NCBI RefSeq assembly: GCF_023684385.1
Contig: NZ_JAGSOJ010000001.1
Span: 620,001-684,000, forward strand
Direction: 5' to 3'
DNA from: Oceanirhabdus seepicola
GTDB taxonomy: Bacteria; Bacillota; Clostridia; Clostridiales; Clostridiaceae
Length of the DNA stretch: 64,000 nt
The stretch's first letter is position 1, and each line of letters begins with the position of its first letter. Below, one piece after another: positions 36,898-46,443 of this stretch. The notes under the pieces are model-generated. The model made no database searches. It was given only the letters and a program-made list of their open reading frames with translations, and was not told the DNA's origin. Made by a program: the position numbers and the translations under genes.

Positions 36898-37761
36898 ATG
36901 AAAGGTAAATTTACTAAAGAACTACTTACAGAACAGTTTATACTAGATATTAACACTAAGTATGATTCAAATATATATATTTATCATTGTGGTTGGGAAA
37001 AATGCAAACCTAAACATTCTTATGGACCTGCTGTTAGAGATCATTTTCTAATTCATTTCGTTTTAGATGGACAAGGTAAACTTTATATTGAAGATAAAGT
37101 ATATGAAATTAAAATGAATCAAGGTTTTTTAATATCACCTGATGATATTACATATTATGAAGCTGATGAAAAAAATCCGTGGAATTATTTATGGGTAGGA
37201 TTTAACGGAATTAAAGCAACTCAATATCTTAAAGAAATAGGTCTTGATAAAAATAGCCCAGTAATAAAACCTAAGGATAGCGACTTTATTATAGATTGCC
37301 TAAAAAAACTAAATGAGAGCTCAAAAACTACACGTGGTAGAGAAGTTAGAATGTTGGGATATTTATATTTATTTTTATCTAAATTAATTGAGGAATCTAA
37401 AGAAAGTACTATATTACCTTACAAAGATGAATACATTAATAAAGCTGTAGAATATATAGAAATGAACTATTCCAGAAATATAACCATTAAAAATATAGCT
37501 GAACATTTAGGTTTAAATAGAAGTTATTTTAGCAGTCTGTTTAAGAGCACACTAAATGTGTCACCTCAAAAGTTTCTAATACATTATAGAATTAGTAAGG
37601 CCTGTGAACTTTTGAAATATAATACTAATTTAAACATTGGAGATATAGCTCGCTCAGTTGGCTATACTGACCCTTTAGTGTTCTCAAAGACATTTAAATC
37701 AATTAAAGGATGTTCACCAAGTTCTTACCGTATACAATTAAACGAAGAAAAAAGACTGTAA
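36898..37761 (+). CDS. AraC family regulator (MsmR/RafR-like)
   Basis: The 287-residue protein has an N-terminal cupin sugar-binding domain (HFVLDGQGKLYIEDKVYEI, residues 50-75) and two C-terminal helix-turn-helices (IAEHLGLNRSYFSSLFK and IARSVGYTDPLVFSKTFK). It is divergent from melA with 210 bases between starts, so it probably activates melA in response to an alpha-galactoside. I take the ATG at 36898 because the upstream ATG lies inside the ribosome site ATGGAGG. Confidence 0.9.
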   Translation: MKGKFTKELLTEQFILDINTKYDSNIYIYHCGWEKCKPKHSYGPAVRDHFLIHFVLDGQGKLYIEDKVYEIKMNQGFLISPDDITYYEADEKNPWNYLWVGFNGIKATQYLKEIGLDKNSPVIKPKDSDFIIDCLKKLNESSKTTRGREVRMLGYLYLFLSKLIEESKESTILPYKDEYINKAVEYIEMNYSRNITIKNIAEHLGLNRSYFSSLFKSTLNVSPQKFLIHYRISKACELLKYNTNLNIGDIARSVGYTDPLVFSKTFKSIKGCSPSSYRIQLNEEKRL

Positions 37762-37829
37762 CAAGATAATTCTTCTTACAATCTAAACGCAACAAAATTT
37801 ATTTTAATAACATGTTATAATAGGAAAAT

Positions 37830-38636
37830 CTAAATTTTTTTATTAATCTTTATTAAACTTACTTGCGATCTATTAAATAATCTAATTGGCAATGAATGAA
37901 CACCAACTCCACTATCAATATATACAGCTCTATCTTTTTCTTCAAAAAAATAAAGTCCCTTTTGCAACTTAGGAAATAACCCTTGTGATGTAAATAATGC
38001 TCCTATAAAAGGAATCCTAATCTGACCTCCATGAGTATCACCAAGTAAGGTTAAATCACATTTTATATCTTCATCTCTATCTAGAATCTGTGGCGAATGG
38101 CTTACTAAAATTGATAATTTAGTGAAATCTACATTATGGAAGGTTTTCTTAAGATCATCTTCTTCACTTCTTGCATCATTGGCTCCACAAATATTAATCT
38201 TATCTTCCCCAATTTTTAAAACTCTACTTTTATTGTCTAAAATATTAACACCCATATGTTTAATCTTCGTCAAAAACTCATCGCTTCTCTTATTTGCATA
38301 CTCATGATTACCATTAACAAAATAGACTTCATCTGTATAATCTAAAACTAACTTTATCAACCTATAAGCACCACTGAAGTCTCTGTGATCTTTACTTATA
38401 ATATCTCCAGTGATTACAATGAAATGTGGATTACATCTTTCTATAGTTTGTTTATATTTTTTATCACTAAATAGTCTTTTGTTATGAAAATCTGATATTT
38501 GCAGAACTCTAAGTTCATCTATACTTTTAAGCTTCTTACTTTCGATTCTTATTTCATTTATCTTTGTAAAGTTCACTTCGTAAATAATCCTTGCTGTGAT
38601 TAGAAGAGAAGTAGTTAGTGTGATTATCAAATTCAT
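37830..38636 (-). CDS. Membrane-anchored metallophosphoesterase
   Basis: A 268-residue protein with an N-terminal hydrophobic segment (residues 1-17) as a likely membrane anchor or signal, and the calcineurin-like metal motifs: QISDFHN, VITGDII, VNGNHEY, VSHSP and LLGDTHGGQI, in the standard order. YkuE-type homologues act outside the membrane on phospholipid or nucleotide-sugar substrates. The substrate is unknown. Monocistronic; the gene converges on the AraC gene. Confidence 0.88.
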   Translation of the reverse strand: MNLIITLTTSLLITARIIYEVNFTKINEIRIESKKLKSIDELRVLQISDFHNKRLFSDKKYKQTIERCNPHFIVITGDIISKDHRDFSGAYRLIKLVLDYTDEVYFVNGNHEYANKRSDEFLTKIKHMGVNILDNKSRVLKIGEDKINICGANDARSEEDDLKKTFHNVDFTKLSILVSHSPQILDRDEDIKCDLTLLGDTHGGQIRIPFIGALFTSQGLFPKLQKGLYFFEEKDRAVYIDSGVGVHSLPIRLFNRSQVSLIKINKKI

Positions 38637-38773
38637 ACTATTTTAATCCCTTACCTTTCTATATTGTTTATATGAAACTTTAACATACTTTTCATAAGAA
38701 ACCTCTCTTTAATATTTCTTTTACATAAATTATAGCACCATTAAGTTGTCCATGACACCACTTGTTTTAGATT

Positions 38774-38935
38774 AGGCATGTGAAAATAAATAACAAGTCA
38801 AAGATGCGAAGTATATTTTGTAAAATACGAAGAGTTGGGTTCCGCTGATAGTGGTTCTCTCAGTGGGTTCCAAGGATGAAGTAGTTTACAAAATAGACGA
38901 GTATACTGACTTGTTATTTATTTGAACTTGCCTTA
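38774..38935 (+). repeat. Palindromic intergenic repeat, full copy D
   Basis: Same layout as copy B. The inner stem is TTTTGTAAA (38816-38824) with TTTACAAAA (38885-38893), different from copy B but again self-complementary. Located between the phosphoesterase and cyclophilin genes. Confidence 0.85.
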
Positions 38936-38962
38936 TGCTATAATTTGAAATGAGGTGATAAA

Positions 38963-39517
38963 ATGAAAAATCCTATTGTAACTATCAACATGAAAAATGG
39001 TAAAGAAATTAAAATCGAATTATATCCAGAAATAGCTCCAAATACAGTAAATAATTTTATCTATTTAATAAAGGAAAAGTTCTTTGATAAACATGCCATT
39101 GTTAGAGTTGTAAATGGCAGATTAATTCAATCAGGAGACCCATATATGCCTGGTCCAGAACGTACAGATGTAACCCCAGGATACATAATAAATGGAGAAT
39201 TCAAAAAAGATGATTATCATAATCCATTATCCTTTGAACCTGGAATAGTTGGAATGGCTATGGCAGCTTATGAATATACACCAAATGCCTCTGCTGGAAG
39301 CTTCTTTATTATGACTAAAGACGAGCCTAAGTTAGATTCTATTGTTCCAGCCTTTGGAAAAGTCATTGAAGGTATGGATGTGATCATCGAAATAAACGAA
39401 AGCAATACAAGCATGAAATTTGGATATGATGTTCCAGATGAAATGGAGTATTTTGAAAAACTTACAGTTGATACTTTTGGAGTTGAATATCCCGAACCTG
39501 AGAAAATAAAAGAATAA
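38963..39517 (+). CDS. Cyclophilin-type peptidyl-prolyl isomerase
   Basis: A 184-residue cytosolic cyclophilin without signal peptide. Typical blocks are PNTVNNFIYLIKEKFFD, VVNGRLIQSGDP, SAGSFFIMTKDEPKLD and FGKVIEGMDVI. It accelerates proline isomerisation during folding. The catalytic-loop arginine region is changed (AIVRVVNGRLIQSGDP rather than FHRVIPGFMIQGGDP), as is common in short Firmicute cyclophilins. ATG follows GAGGTGATAAA. A strong terminator follows. Confidence 0.92.
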   Translation: MKNPIVTINMKNGKEIKIELYPEIAPNTVNNFIYLIKEKFFDKHAIVRVVNGRLIQSGDPYMPGPERTDVTPGYIINGEFKKDDYHNPLSFEPGIVGMAMAAYEYTPNASAGSFFIMTKDEPKLDSIVPAFGKVIEGMDVIIEINESNTSMKFGYDVPDEMEYFEKLTVDTFGVEYPEPEKIKE

Positions 39518-39573
39518 AATAAAACAGTTTCCTAACACAAGAAAAATATTCCTTTAAAGTGTGCTAAAATAAT

Positions 39574-39620
39574 GAAACTCCTATAGTACTTAGCTAATGT
39601 ACTACAGGGGTTTCTTGTAT
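39574..39620 (+). terminator. Terminator of the cyclophilin gene
   Basis: A long stem GAAACTCCT.TAGTAC / GTACTA.AGGGGTTTC with a T-rich tail. A similar stem recurs at about 58768-58807 upstream of SASP 3, part of a duplicated segment. Confidence 0.8.
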
Positions 39621-39698
39621 AAGCATTTAGCATGTTCCTAAGTCTTCTGCCATTATTCTTCTTATTGTTGAACTCATTTTCCTTATAAGATATTCCTA

Positions 39699-39729
39699 TG
39701 AAATTCTAACCATATATCCCGCTAATCTA
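39699..39729 (+). promoter_or_regulatory. Putative forespore (sigma G type) promoter of SASP gene 2
   Basis: TGAAAT, a 17-base spacer (TCTAACC...CCCG) and CTAATCTA. The block is conserved before all three SASP genes. Confidence 0.55.
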
Positions 39730-39796
39730 CTATTATAATATTGTGATATTAGTACAAACTACTAATACAAAGCAATATAAAAAGGAGAGATATTAA

Positions 39797-39979
39797 ATGG
39801 CTAAAAATTTAGTACCTGAAGCAAGAAATGGATTAGCACAATTTAAAATGGAAACTGCTAGTGAACTTGGAGTAAACCTTAAACAGGGATACAATGGCGA
39901 TTTAACTTCAGCTCAAGCAGGTTCAATAGGTGGAAATATGGTTAAGAAAATGGTTCAAAAATACGAAGAAAATCTATAA
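39797..39979 (+). CDS. Alpha/beta-type small acid-soluble spore protein 2
   Basis: A 60-residue SASP with METASELGVNLKQGYNGDL and AGSIGGNMVKKMV. It is nearly the same as SASP 3 at 59163; differences include Asn for Glu in GGNMV and a KYEENL end. It binds spore DNA and is cut at the TASELG site on germination. RBS AAAGGAGAG. The upstream region, promoter, gene and terminator appear as a unit duplicated at 58.8-59.4 kb. Confidence 0.95.
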   Translation: MAKNLVPEARNGLAQFKMETASELGVNLKQGYNGDLTSAQAGSIGGNMVKKMVQKYEENL

Positions 39980-40003
39980 TATTTACATGGAAAAATAGAT
40001 ATA

Positions 40004-40035
40004 GAGCATGTGGCTTAGGCTACATGCTCTATTAT
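40004..40035 (+). terminator. Terminator of SASP gene 2
   Basis: GAGCATGTGGC (40004-40014) and GCTACATGCTC (40019-40029), loop TTAG, then TATTATTTT. One G-U pair. Confidence 0.85.
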
Positions 40036-40266
40036 TTTAACACTAATTTTCAAATTTATACTATGGATTACTGATTAAATTCCTTATTAATATAACATTT
40101 ATATATTATTTTAGTTACATACCTCTCTTTATTAAATAATATTGAAGAAATACGAAAATATTATGACATGGTTCAATATATGCTCATATATTTTTGTTAC
40201 ATTATGTTATAATAACAAGATAAACTACTGAATTAACGGTAATGGTTATAATATTTACATAAATAT

Positions 40267-42375
40267 ATGGACAAAACCGAAGGGAGTATTAATAAGAAAG
40301 TTATGATTGAAAATATATTTGATAAAAAGAAATCTTTAATCCTTATAGTTGATGATTCTAAATTTATACGATCTACATTTCGTAATTTTCTAGAAAATGA
40401 AGGTTATGATGTTGTCGAGGCTGAAGATGGCATGAAAGCTCTTAAGCTCTTTGAAAAAACAAAACCAGATATTGTTCTTATGGATTTTGTAATGCCTGGA
40501 ATGAATGGTGTTACTACTTGTGAAGAATTACATAAATTACCTAATGGGAAACGTACTCCTGTAATTATGATTACTTCCCTAGAAGATGAAAATTCTGTTA
40601 ATCAAGCCTTCCAAGCTGGAGCTACTGATTATATTAGTAAACCTATAAATTGGGCTGTTTTACGTCAACGTCTAAAACGTTTAATCCATGCAAGACAAAC
40701 TGAAATATCACTTGATCAAAGTGAAGCTTTTGCCCGTTCAATAATCGAACACGCTGGTGAAGGAATTATCACTATTGATATCGATGGTATTATCAAGTAC
40801 ATTAATCCAGCAGCTGAACAAATTTTTGGATACTTATCTAATGAGGTACTAGGAAAAGATATTACTACCCTTATTCCAAAAGTTCATAAGAAAGATTGCC
40901 ATAATCTTTCTTCCCAGTTTTCCGATATACACAATGAAATAATTGGTCATAGAAAGGATAATTCCTCATTACCTATTGATTTTACATTAAGTAAGTTTTA
41001 TGTAGTCGACCAATGCTATTTTTCTATAATTCTAAGGGATATTACTGAGCAAAAAAGATATGAGGAAAAGATAAGATATCAAGCCTTCTACGATTCCTTA
41101 ACAGGTCTACCAAACAGACTTTTGTTAAAAGAGCGTATTAATGTTGAAATCGCTCGTGCAAAACGAACTAAAGAAAAGCTTGCGGTAATGTATTTAGATT
41201 TAGATAGATTTAAGCTTATTAATGATACACTAGGTCATGATGTTGGTGATAAATTATTAAAAGAAATTTCCAACAGAATGAAAAGTTGTGTTCGTGAACA
41301 AGACACAGTTGCTCGACTAGGAGGGGACGAATTTGTTATTTTGCTCCCTTCAATAGGTCGGGAAGAATTCGTTGGTAAAATTGCTGATAAAATCCTAGAA
41401 TCAATTAGAGAACCAGTACTAATTGATACCCATGAACTTTATCTTACAATTAGTATTGGAGTGACTATTTTCCCAGATGATGGCCCAGATGATGAAACAT
41501 TACTGACAAATGCTGATGTTGCTATGTATAGAGCTAAAGAAAAAGGGAAAAATAATTTTCAGCTTTATACACCAACACTGAACGCTAAAGCTCTTGAAAG
41601 ATTAGCACTGGAAAATAGCATGCGTAAAGCCATAGAATATAATGAATTTGTAGTTTATTATCAACCAAAAGTAAATACTAAAACTGAGCAGGTAATTGGG
41701 ATGGAGGCCTTAGTCCGTTGGCAACATCCTAAATGGGGATTAGTTCCACCGGTAAAATTTATCCCTTTAGCTGAAGAAACCGGGTTAATTGTACCAATTG
41801 GTGAATGGGTATTACGTACTGCTTGTGCTCAAACAAAAGCCTTACAAAATGCTGGACTACCGCCTTTATCAATAGCAGTTAATCTATCAGCACGTCAATT
41901 TGAGCTGCAAGATTTAACAAAAATGGTTTCCAAAGCATTAAAAGATACAGGTCTTGAACCAGAATATTTAGAACTAGAAATAACCGAAAGTGTAGCTATG
42001 CATAATGTAGAATACACTGTTAAAGTAATAAATGAATTGAGAGATATGGGAGTTAAGTTTTCCATAGATGATTTTGGTACAGGCTATTCTTCTTTAAGTA
42101 AATTAAATAGTTTTTCTGTAAACAAATTAAAAATTGATAAATCTTTTGTTGGAAAAATAGATGGACAAAAAGAAAACTCTATCATAGCTTCTACAGTTTT
42201 AGCATTGGGAAAAAGTCTTGAACTTGCTATAGTTGCTGAAGGCGTTGAAAATGAAGAACAGGTTAATTTCTTAAAGCAAAATAATTGTGATGAAATGCAG
42301 GGCTACTTTTTTGGTAAACCTATGCCTAAGGATAATTTTTTAGAGTTTTATAATAAGAATCTTAAAAAAAATTAA
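40267..42375 (+). CDS. Response regulator-PAS-GGDEF-EAL cyclic di-GMP protein
   Basis: A 702-residue four-domain protein. Residues 20-140 are a receiver domain (LIVDDSKFIRS, phosphoacceptor in IVLMDFVMPGMNG, and the KP lysine). Residues 145-265 are a PAS domain. Residues 275-440 are a GGDEF domain with intact GGDEF at about 359 in RLGGDEFVIL. Residues 455-700 are an EAL domain with GMEALVRW, ITESVA, DDFGTGYSS and AEGVEN, all intact. It may both make and break c-di-GMP, switched by phosphorylation and a PAS ligand. The ribosome site before ATG 40267 is weak. It is monocistronic with a terminator. No partner kinase gene is adjacent. Confidence 0.93.
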   Translation: MDKTEGSINKKVMIENIFDKKKSLILIVDDSKFIRSTFRNFLENEGYDVVEAEDGMKALKLFEKTKPDIVLMDFVMPGMNGVTTCEELHKLPNGKRTPVIMITSLEDENSVNQAFQAGATDYISKPINWAVLRQRLKRLIHARQTEISLDQSEAFARSIIEHAGEGIITIDIDGIIKYINPAAEQIFGYLSNEVLGKDITTLIPKVHKKDCHNLSSQFSDIHNEIIGHRKDNSSLPIDFTLSKFYVVDQCYFSIILRDITEQKRYEEKIRYQAFYDSLTGLPNRLLLKERINVEIARAKRTKEKLAVMYLDLDRFKLINDTLGHDVGDKLLKEISNRMKSCVREQDTVARLGGDEFVILLPSIGREEFVGKIADKILESIREPVLIDTHELYLTISIGVTIFPDDGPDDETLLTNADVAMYRAKEKGKNNFQLYTPTLNAKALERLALENSMRKAIEYNEFVVYYQPKVNTKTEQVIGMEALVRWQHPKWGLVPPVKFIPLAEETGLIVPIGEWVLRTACAQTKALQNAGLPPLSIAVNLSARQFELQDLTKMVSKALKDTGLEPEYLELEITESVAMHNVEYTVKVINELRDMGVKFSIDDFGTGYSSLSKLNSFSVNKLKIDKSFVGKIDGQKENSIIASTVLALGKSLELAIVAEGVENEEQVNFLKQNNCDEMQGYFFGKPMPKDNFLEFYNKNLKKN

Positions 42376-42388
42376 ATATAATGAATAT

Positions 42389-42430
42389 AAAAGGAACTGT
42401 ATGTCTGATGGACCACAGTTCCTTTTATAT
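42389..42430 (+). terminator. Terminator of the GGDEF-EAL gene
   Basis: AAAAGGAACTGT (42389-42400) and ACAGTTCCTTTT (42415-42426) form a 12-bp perfect stem. It can also serve the convergent kinase gene. Confidence 0.85.
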
Positions 42431-42473
42431 TTATTATTCCCATTTTTATTATTATTGCTAAAGTAATTTCTTA

Positions 42474-43949
42474 TTACATATTATTAGCTTTTTCCAAGTC
42501 AAACCAAAACACAACACCATCAGGAACATTAAACACTCCAAAATCATTCCCGTGTAAAGTCTGTACTGCTTTTACAATAGATAATCCTAATCCACTTCCC
42601 CCATATTGTCTAGCCCTAGCTTTATCAACTTTGTAGAAATGCTGCCAAATTTTCTTCAACTGATTTTCTTCTATATTTTTTCCACTATTAAACACGGATA
42701 CCCTTACTGTATCTTTCTTTTCTTCAATTGTAATTTTTATGTTTTTATTGTTATCCACATGATTAATAGCATTGTTTAAGTAATTTACAATTACCTGTTC
42801 TATTTTCATAGGGTCTACTAAGACTTCCAAATTACCTTTATTTTCAAACTCAACTTTTATATTCTTTTCCTTAAGTATATTTGAAAACTTTGCTATATCA
42901 TAATCTATAAGAGTATATATATCAATGTTGCTTTTTTCTAATTTATATTCTCCAGATTCCATTTCTAGTAGTGACATAAGTTCTTTAACTATACTATCCA
43001 TCCTACAACTTTCATCTACTATTACATCACAATAGAAGTCTTTATCTTGTGGATTCTCCATAATATCTAATCTTAAGGCATCTGCATACCCTCTAATAAG
43101 GGCTATAGGTGTTTTCAATTCATGTGAAACAGCATAAATGAATTCTTTCCTTGTTTCATCAATCTCTTGCTTTATTTTTATCTCATCTTCTAACATACAA
43201 TTCTTATCATTTAGTTCATTAATTGTCACTTCCAGTCTATTAGACAAATTGTTGATACTATGTCCTAACTGACCAACCTCATCTTGATGCTTTATATCTA
43301 CAGTTTCTTCAAAATTTAACTGGCTCATTTTTTGCGCAATTTCATTGAGCTCTAATATTGGCTTTGTGAATCTTTTTGATAAATAATATGCCCAAATTAC
43401 TCCAAGTATAATTATTACTATACCAACTGCTAATGCAAATTGATTAGTTATGATTACACTTTCCTTAAATGCTTCTAAGGGAACTCTAATTGACAATTGA
43501 TCCCCATTACTCATAATTTCATTGATAACCAAGAAATCCACTTGCATGTTTTTATCTCTCACAATATATCTTTCTCGTTTATCATCAATTATTTTTGTAT
43601 CTATAACTTTATCTGAAGATAATAAAGGTGGAATCAAACGGGGTTTCCCACCACCTTTTATGTCCTCTCTTATTCTATCTAAGGTACTATATTTTAAACT
43701 TCCATCAGAATCAGTTATTACTATAAATGCATTTTCCTTATTTTCAAAGTACTCCATAATATCTTTTACTTCATTGTAATCATCATTGTATGCTTTGCTA
43801 ATATTTCCACTAATCTCCATAAGTGATTTTTCTTTTTTATACATGTAGTAATTTCTATAAAATATGGTGTTTATTAAGGAGAATAAACAAACAAAAGATA
43901 AAACCATAACTGTAATTTGTATAAATAATTTTGCCTTAATAGATTTCAT
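42474..43949 (-). CDS. Sensor histidine kinase
   Basis: A 491-residue kinase: TM1 at 10-28, an extracellular sensor of about 140 residues, TM2 at about 168-188, HAMP, a DHp domain with phosphoacceptor in SHELKTPIALIRGY, and an ATP-binding domain with NAINHV (N box) and GGSGLGLSIVK (G2 box). It lies one base after its response regulator gene. The signal is unknown. The neighbouring VTC-DUF4956-CotH operon is a candidate target. Confidence 0.93.
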   Translation of the reverse strand: MKSIKAKLFIQITVMVLSFVCLFSLINTIFYRNYYMYKKEKSLMEISGNISKAYNDDYNEVKDIMEYFENKENAFIVITDSDGSLKYSTLDRIREDIKGGGKPRLIPPLLSSDKVIDTKIIDDKRERYIVRDKNMQVDFLVINEIMSNGDQLSIRVPLEAFKESVIITNQFALAVGIVIIILGVIWAYYLSKRFTKPILELNEIAQKMSQLNFEETVDIKHQDEVGQLGHSINNLSNRLEVTINELNDKNCMLEDEIKIKQEIDETRKEFIYAVSHELKTPIALIRGYADALRLDIMENPQDKDFYCDVIVDESCRMDSIVKELMSLLEMESGEYKLEKSNIDIYTLIDYDIAKFSNILKEKNIKVEFENKGNLEVLVDPMKIEQVIVNYLNNAINHVDNNKNIKITIEEKKDTVRVSVFNSGKNIEENQLKKIWQHFYKVDKARARQYGGSGLGLSIVKAVQTLHGNDFGVFNVPDGVVFWFDLEKANNM

Positions 43950-43950
43950 A

Positions 43951-44616
43951 TTAACCTATCTCCAATCTATAGCCGAACCCTCTTACGGTTTTTATTATTC
44001 CACTCTTACTTTTTAATTTTATTCTTAACCTATTTATGTGTGTATCCACTGTTCTCTCATTTCCATAATAATCATATCCCCAAACTTTATTTAAAATACT
44101 ATCTCTTGAACATGCTTTATTTTTGTTTTCAATTAAATATAATAAAAGATCATATTCTATGGGGCTTAAATCTAATGGTTCATTCCCTAGATGAACTACT
44201 CTTGCATTTTTATCAACTAACAATCCATTTAAATTAACCGTATTGCTCTTATCTTCTAATCTTTTTAGTAGTGATTTAATTCTAGCTATTAAAATTAACG
44301 GACTAAAAGGCTTAGTCACATACTCATCAGCTCCGATTTCAAAACCAAAAAGTTCATCATGCTCCTGTGCTCTTGCTGTAAGCATAATAATTGGTACATT
44401 TGAGCTTCTTCTGATTTCTCTACATGCACTCCATCCATCTACTACTGGCATCATTACATCTAATATAACTACATCTATATTATCTTCTTTATGAAATATT
44501 TCTATTGCTTCCTGACCATCACTAGCTTCTAATACACTAAAATCTTCACGTTTCAAAAAATCTTTAACAAGCTTCCTTATTCTAAACTCATCATCGGCAA
44601 TTAGTATTTTTCGCAA
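43951..44616 (-). CDS. OmpR/PhoB-family response regulator
   Basis: A 221-residue regulator with receiver domain (ADDEFRIRKLV, phosphoacceptor in VVILDVMMPVVDG, lysine in VTKPFSP) and a winged-helix output domain (LSPIEYDLLLYLIENKNKACSR, DTHINRLRIKLKSK). Start is TTG at 44614-44616 behind AAGGATTA. It pairs with the kinase downstream. OmpR-type regulators bind direct repeats about 11 bp apart; such repeats lie upstream of the VTC operon at 47881. Confidence 0.93.
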   Translation of the reverse strand: MRKILIADDEFRIRKLVKDFLKREDFSVLEASDGQEAIEIFHKEDNIDVVILDVMMPVVDGWSACREIRRSSNVPIIMLTARAQEHDELFGFEIGADEYVTKPFSPLILIARIKSLLKRLEDKSNTVNLNGLLVDKNARVVHLGNEPLDLSPIEYDLLLYLIENKNKACSRDSILNKVWGYDYYGNERTVDTHINRLRIKLKSKSGIIKTVRGFGYRLEIG

Positions 44617-44642
44617 TAATCCTTCACCCCTTATAACAAATT

Positions 44643-44668
44643 CAAGGATAAACTATCGTTTATCCTTG
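44643..44668 (-). terminator. Hairpin between the CotH gene and the two-component genes
   Basis: CAAGGATAAAC (44643-44653) and GTTTATCCTTG (44658-44668), 11-bp perfect stem, loop TATC, weak T tract on the minus strand. It may only partly end transcription, letting some read into the two-component genes. Confidence 0.65.
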
Positions 44669-44676
44669 TCATTATA

Positions 44677-46428
44677 TCATCTTGGTTGACCATCTGCACC
44701 TCTAGACTGACCACCATTTCCATTTCCATCATTATATGATTTTATTGTGCCATTTAATTGCCCTTCTATACTATTTATTCTATCTCTAATAAATTCTTTT
44801 AGACCATAAATAATCTTATAACTCTCAGAGTTTTGCTCTTCTCTGACTTGATCCCCTTTAGGATTATCATTGTTACCTTCCTGATTCTTGGTATTCCCTT
44901 TACTGCTATTCTGATTACTTTGCTGTGTCTGCTCTTGATTCTGCCCCTTCCCTGGAGCCTGACCTTGACCTTTTGCCGGTGCCTCACCCTGTCCTTTTGC
45001 AGTTACTTCACCTTGACCTTTGCTTGGCGCTTTACCTTTCACTTCTGTTTCCTCTTCACCACTATTATTTTCACCTTTTGATGGAGCTTTTTTCTCAGAA
45101 CCTTTACTATCTCCAGCTCTCTCACCTTTATTTCCACCTTCCTGTGGAACTCTTGGGGTACGCTCAATGTTGTTATTTCCTACCGATGCTTCATTCTCTA
45201 TACTTTGATCTTTTTCTAAAGATATTAAAAACTGCTCATAAGTAAAGAATTTACTAGGATCTCTTTCCACATAAGGCGCTATCATAGTGCTTACTTTATC
45301 AATAATTTGTTCCATATTCTCATAGCTCATAGGTCCATTTATAAGTTCTTCAATATATTCTTCATATCGATCCACATATTCTTGATTCTGGAATATAACC
45401 TCTACTAAAGGTCTACTCTCCATTGGTCCTGATGTTGGGTCAAATATCATATAGTTTACATGTTGTTCTCTAGTCAATTTAGCAGAAAATCCTCCAAATC
45501 CTTGATTGAAATCCCAAGGAATTATTGAAAACTTCCCATTCTCTTCATATATATAGAAATTATGAGGTATGGCTCCTGGATAACTATCTAAACTAACAAC
45601 ACCCACTGTTACTGCTAAATACTTAAGTATGTTATCAATATTTAGGACTTCTTCAAGATCTCCTCCATTGTTTATAACATCAATTAAGTTTAAAAACGCA
45701 CTATGGTCAGTTGAATCTTCATTTGTTTTTAAATTCATATCTCCATAATCTTCTATTGAATCTCCTTGCCACCCAAAGTCTATCATATAAGGCTTGTATA
45801 AATCGCCCTCTGTTTCTTCAAAGTTTAATTCCACAAAGGCTTCATCCACAGGCTCTACCATAAGATATAAACCTTTGAGTTCATCATTAATATACAATTC
45901 AGCAAAGCTTGTTCTTGGTGCTGGTAATCCCATTTCTCTAAATAGCTCATATGATAAATATTCTCTTAAATAAGAAGGATCTGCAAAGTTATTATTTAAT
46001 ATTAACTGATTAAGACCCAAGAAATCTTGCCCATTATCATATTCATCAAAGGAAATCTTAAAGCTGTATCTCTCTGAACCACTGCTAACAACTTGGCCTA
46101 AACTTGAATTACCTTTTGTTCTAATTCCTACATTTTCAACTTCATTTCCATTAACTATTACTTTATTAACAAAAATATATTCTTCTGCTAATGGATCAGA
46201 GTACATTTTATCTAATTCTCCATCCTGAATATATAATCGTATTTCTCCTACTTCATCTTCAATAAAAACTTCACTGTCTAGTACATCATAACTTAATTCT
46301 TCATTTGCAATATTATTTGTAATATCATTGTAAGTGTCTATTACCTTTACTTCTGCAATACTTGAAATTACATAGGTAAGAACTAATATAAGACACAAGG
46401 ACAATGTAATAACTATATTTTTCTTCAT
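44677..46428 (-). CDS. CotH-family protein (spore coat kinase-like) with low-complexity tail
   Basis: A 583-residue protein with an N-terminal membrane segment or signal (NIVITLSLCLILVLTYVISS), then a CotH domain (about 60-400) with IRTKGNSSLGQ, LILNNNFADPSYLREYLSYE, GLYLMVEPVDE and IPWDFNQGFGGF. CotH in Bacillus phosphorylates coat proteins. Residues 420-530 are a low-complexity stretch rich in Lys, Gly, Gln and Pro with repeats of the K-G-Q-G and A-P-x-K-G type. It is the last gene of the VTC-DUF4956-CotH operon, an arrangement common outside sporulation, so a cell-surface role is equally likely. ATG 46428 follows GAGGTGATTAAT. Confidence 0.88.
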   Translation of the reverse strand: MKKNIVITLSLCLILVLTYVISSIAEVKVIDTYNDITNNIANEELSYDVLDSEVFIEDEVGEIRLYIQDGELDKMYSDPLAEEYIFVNKVIVNGNEVENVGIRTKGNSSLGQVVSSGSERYSFKISFDEYDNGQDFLGLNQLILNNNFADPSYLREYLSYELFREMGLPAPRTSFAELYINDELKGLYLMVEPVDEAFVELNFEETEGDLYKPYMIDFGWQGDSIEDYGDMNLKTNEDSTDHSAFLNLIDVINNGGDLEEVLNIDNILKYLAVTVGVVSLDSYPGAIPHNFYIYEENGKFSIIPWDFNQGFGGFSAKLTREQHVNYMIFDPTSGPMESRPLVEVIFQNQEYVDRYEEYIEELINGPMSYENMEQIIDKVSTMIAPYVERDPSKFFTYEQFLISLEKDQSIENEASVGNNNIERTPRVPQEGGNKGERAGDSKGSEKKAPSKGENNSGEEETEVKGKAPSKGQGEVTAKGQGEAPAKGQGQAPGKGQNQEQTQQSNQNSSKGNTKNQEGNNDNPKGDQVREEQNSESYKIIYGLKEFIRDRINSIEGQLNGTIKSYNDGNGNGGQSRGADGQPR

Positions 46429-46443
46429 ATTAATCACCTCTTG

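Noticed and set aside
40036..40266. Possible c-di-GMP riboswitch before the GGDEF-EAL gene
   Set aside because: The region is AT-rich and lacks the conserved GCAAA-type and tetraloop-receptor blocks.
44799..45245. Several open frames of 60-106 codons overlapping the CotH tail
   Set aside because: They are out-of-frame readings of the repetitive Lys/Gly/Gln-rich tail and have no start signals.
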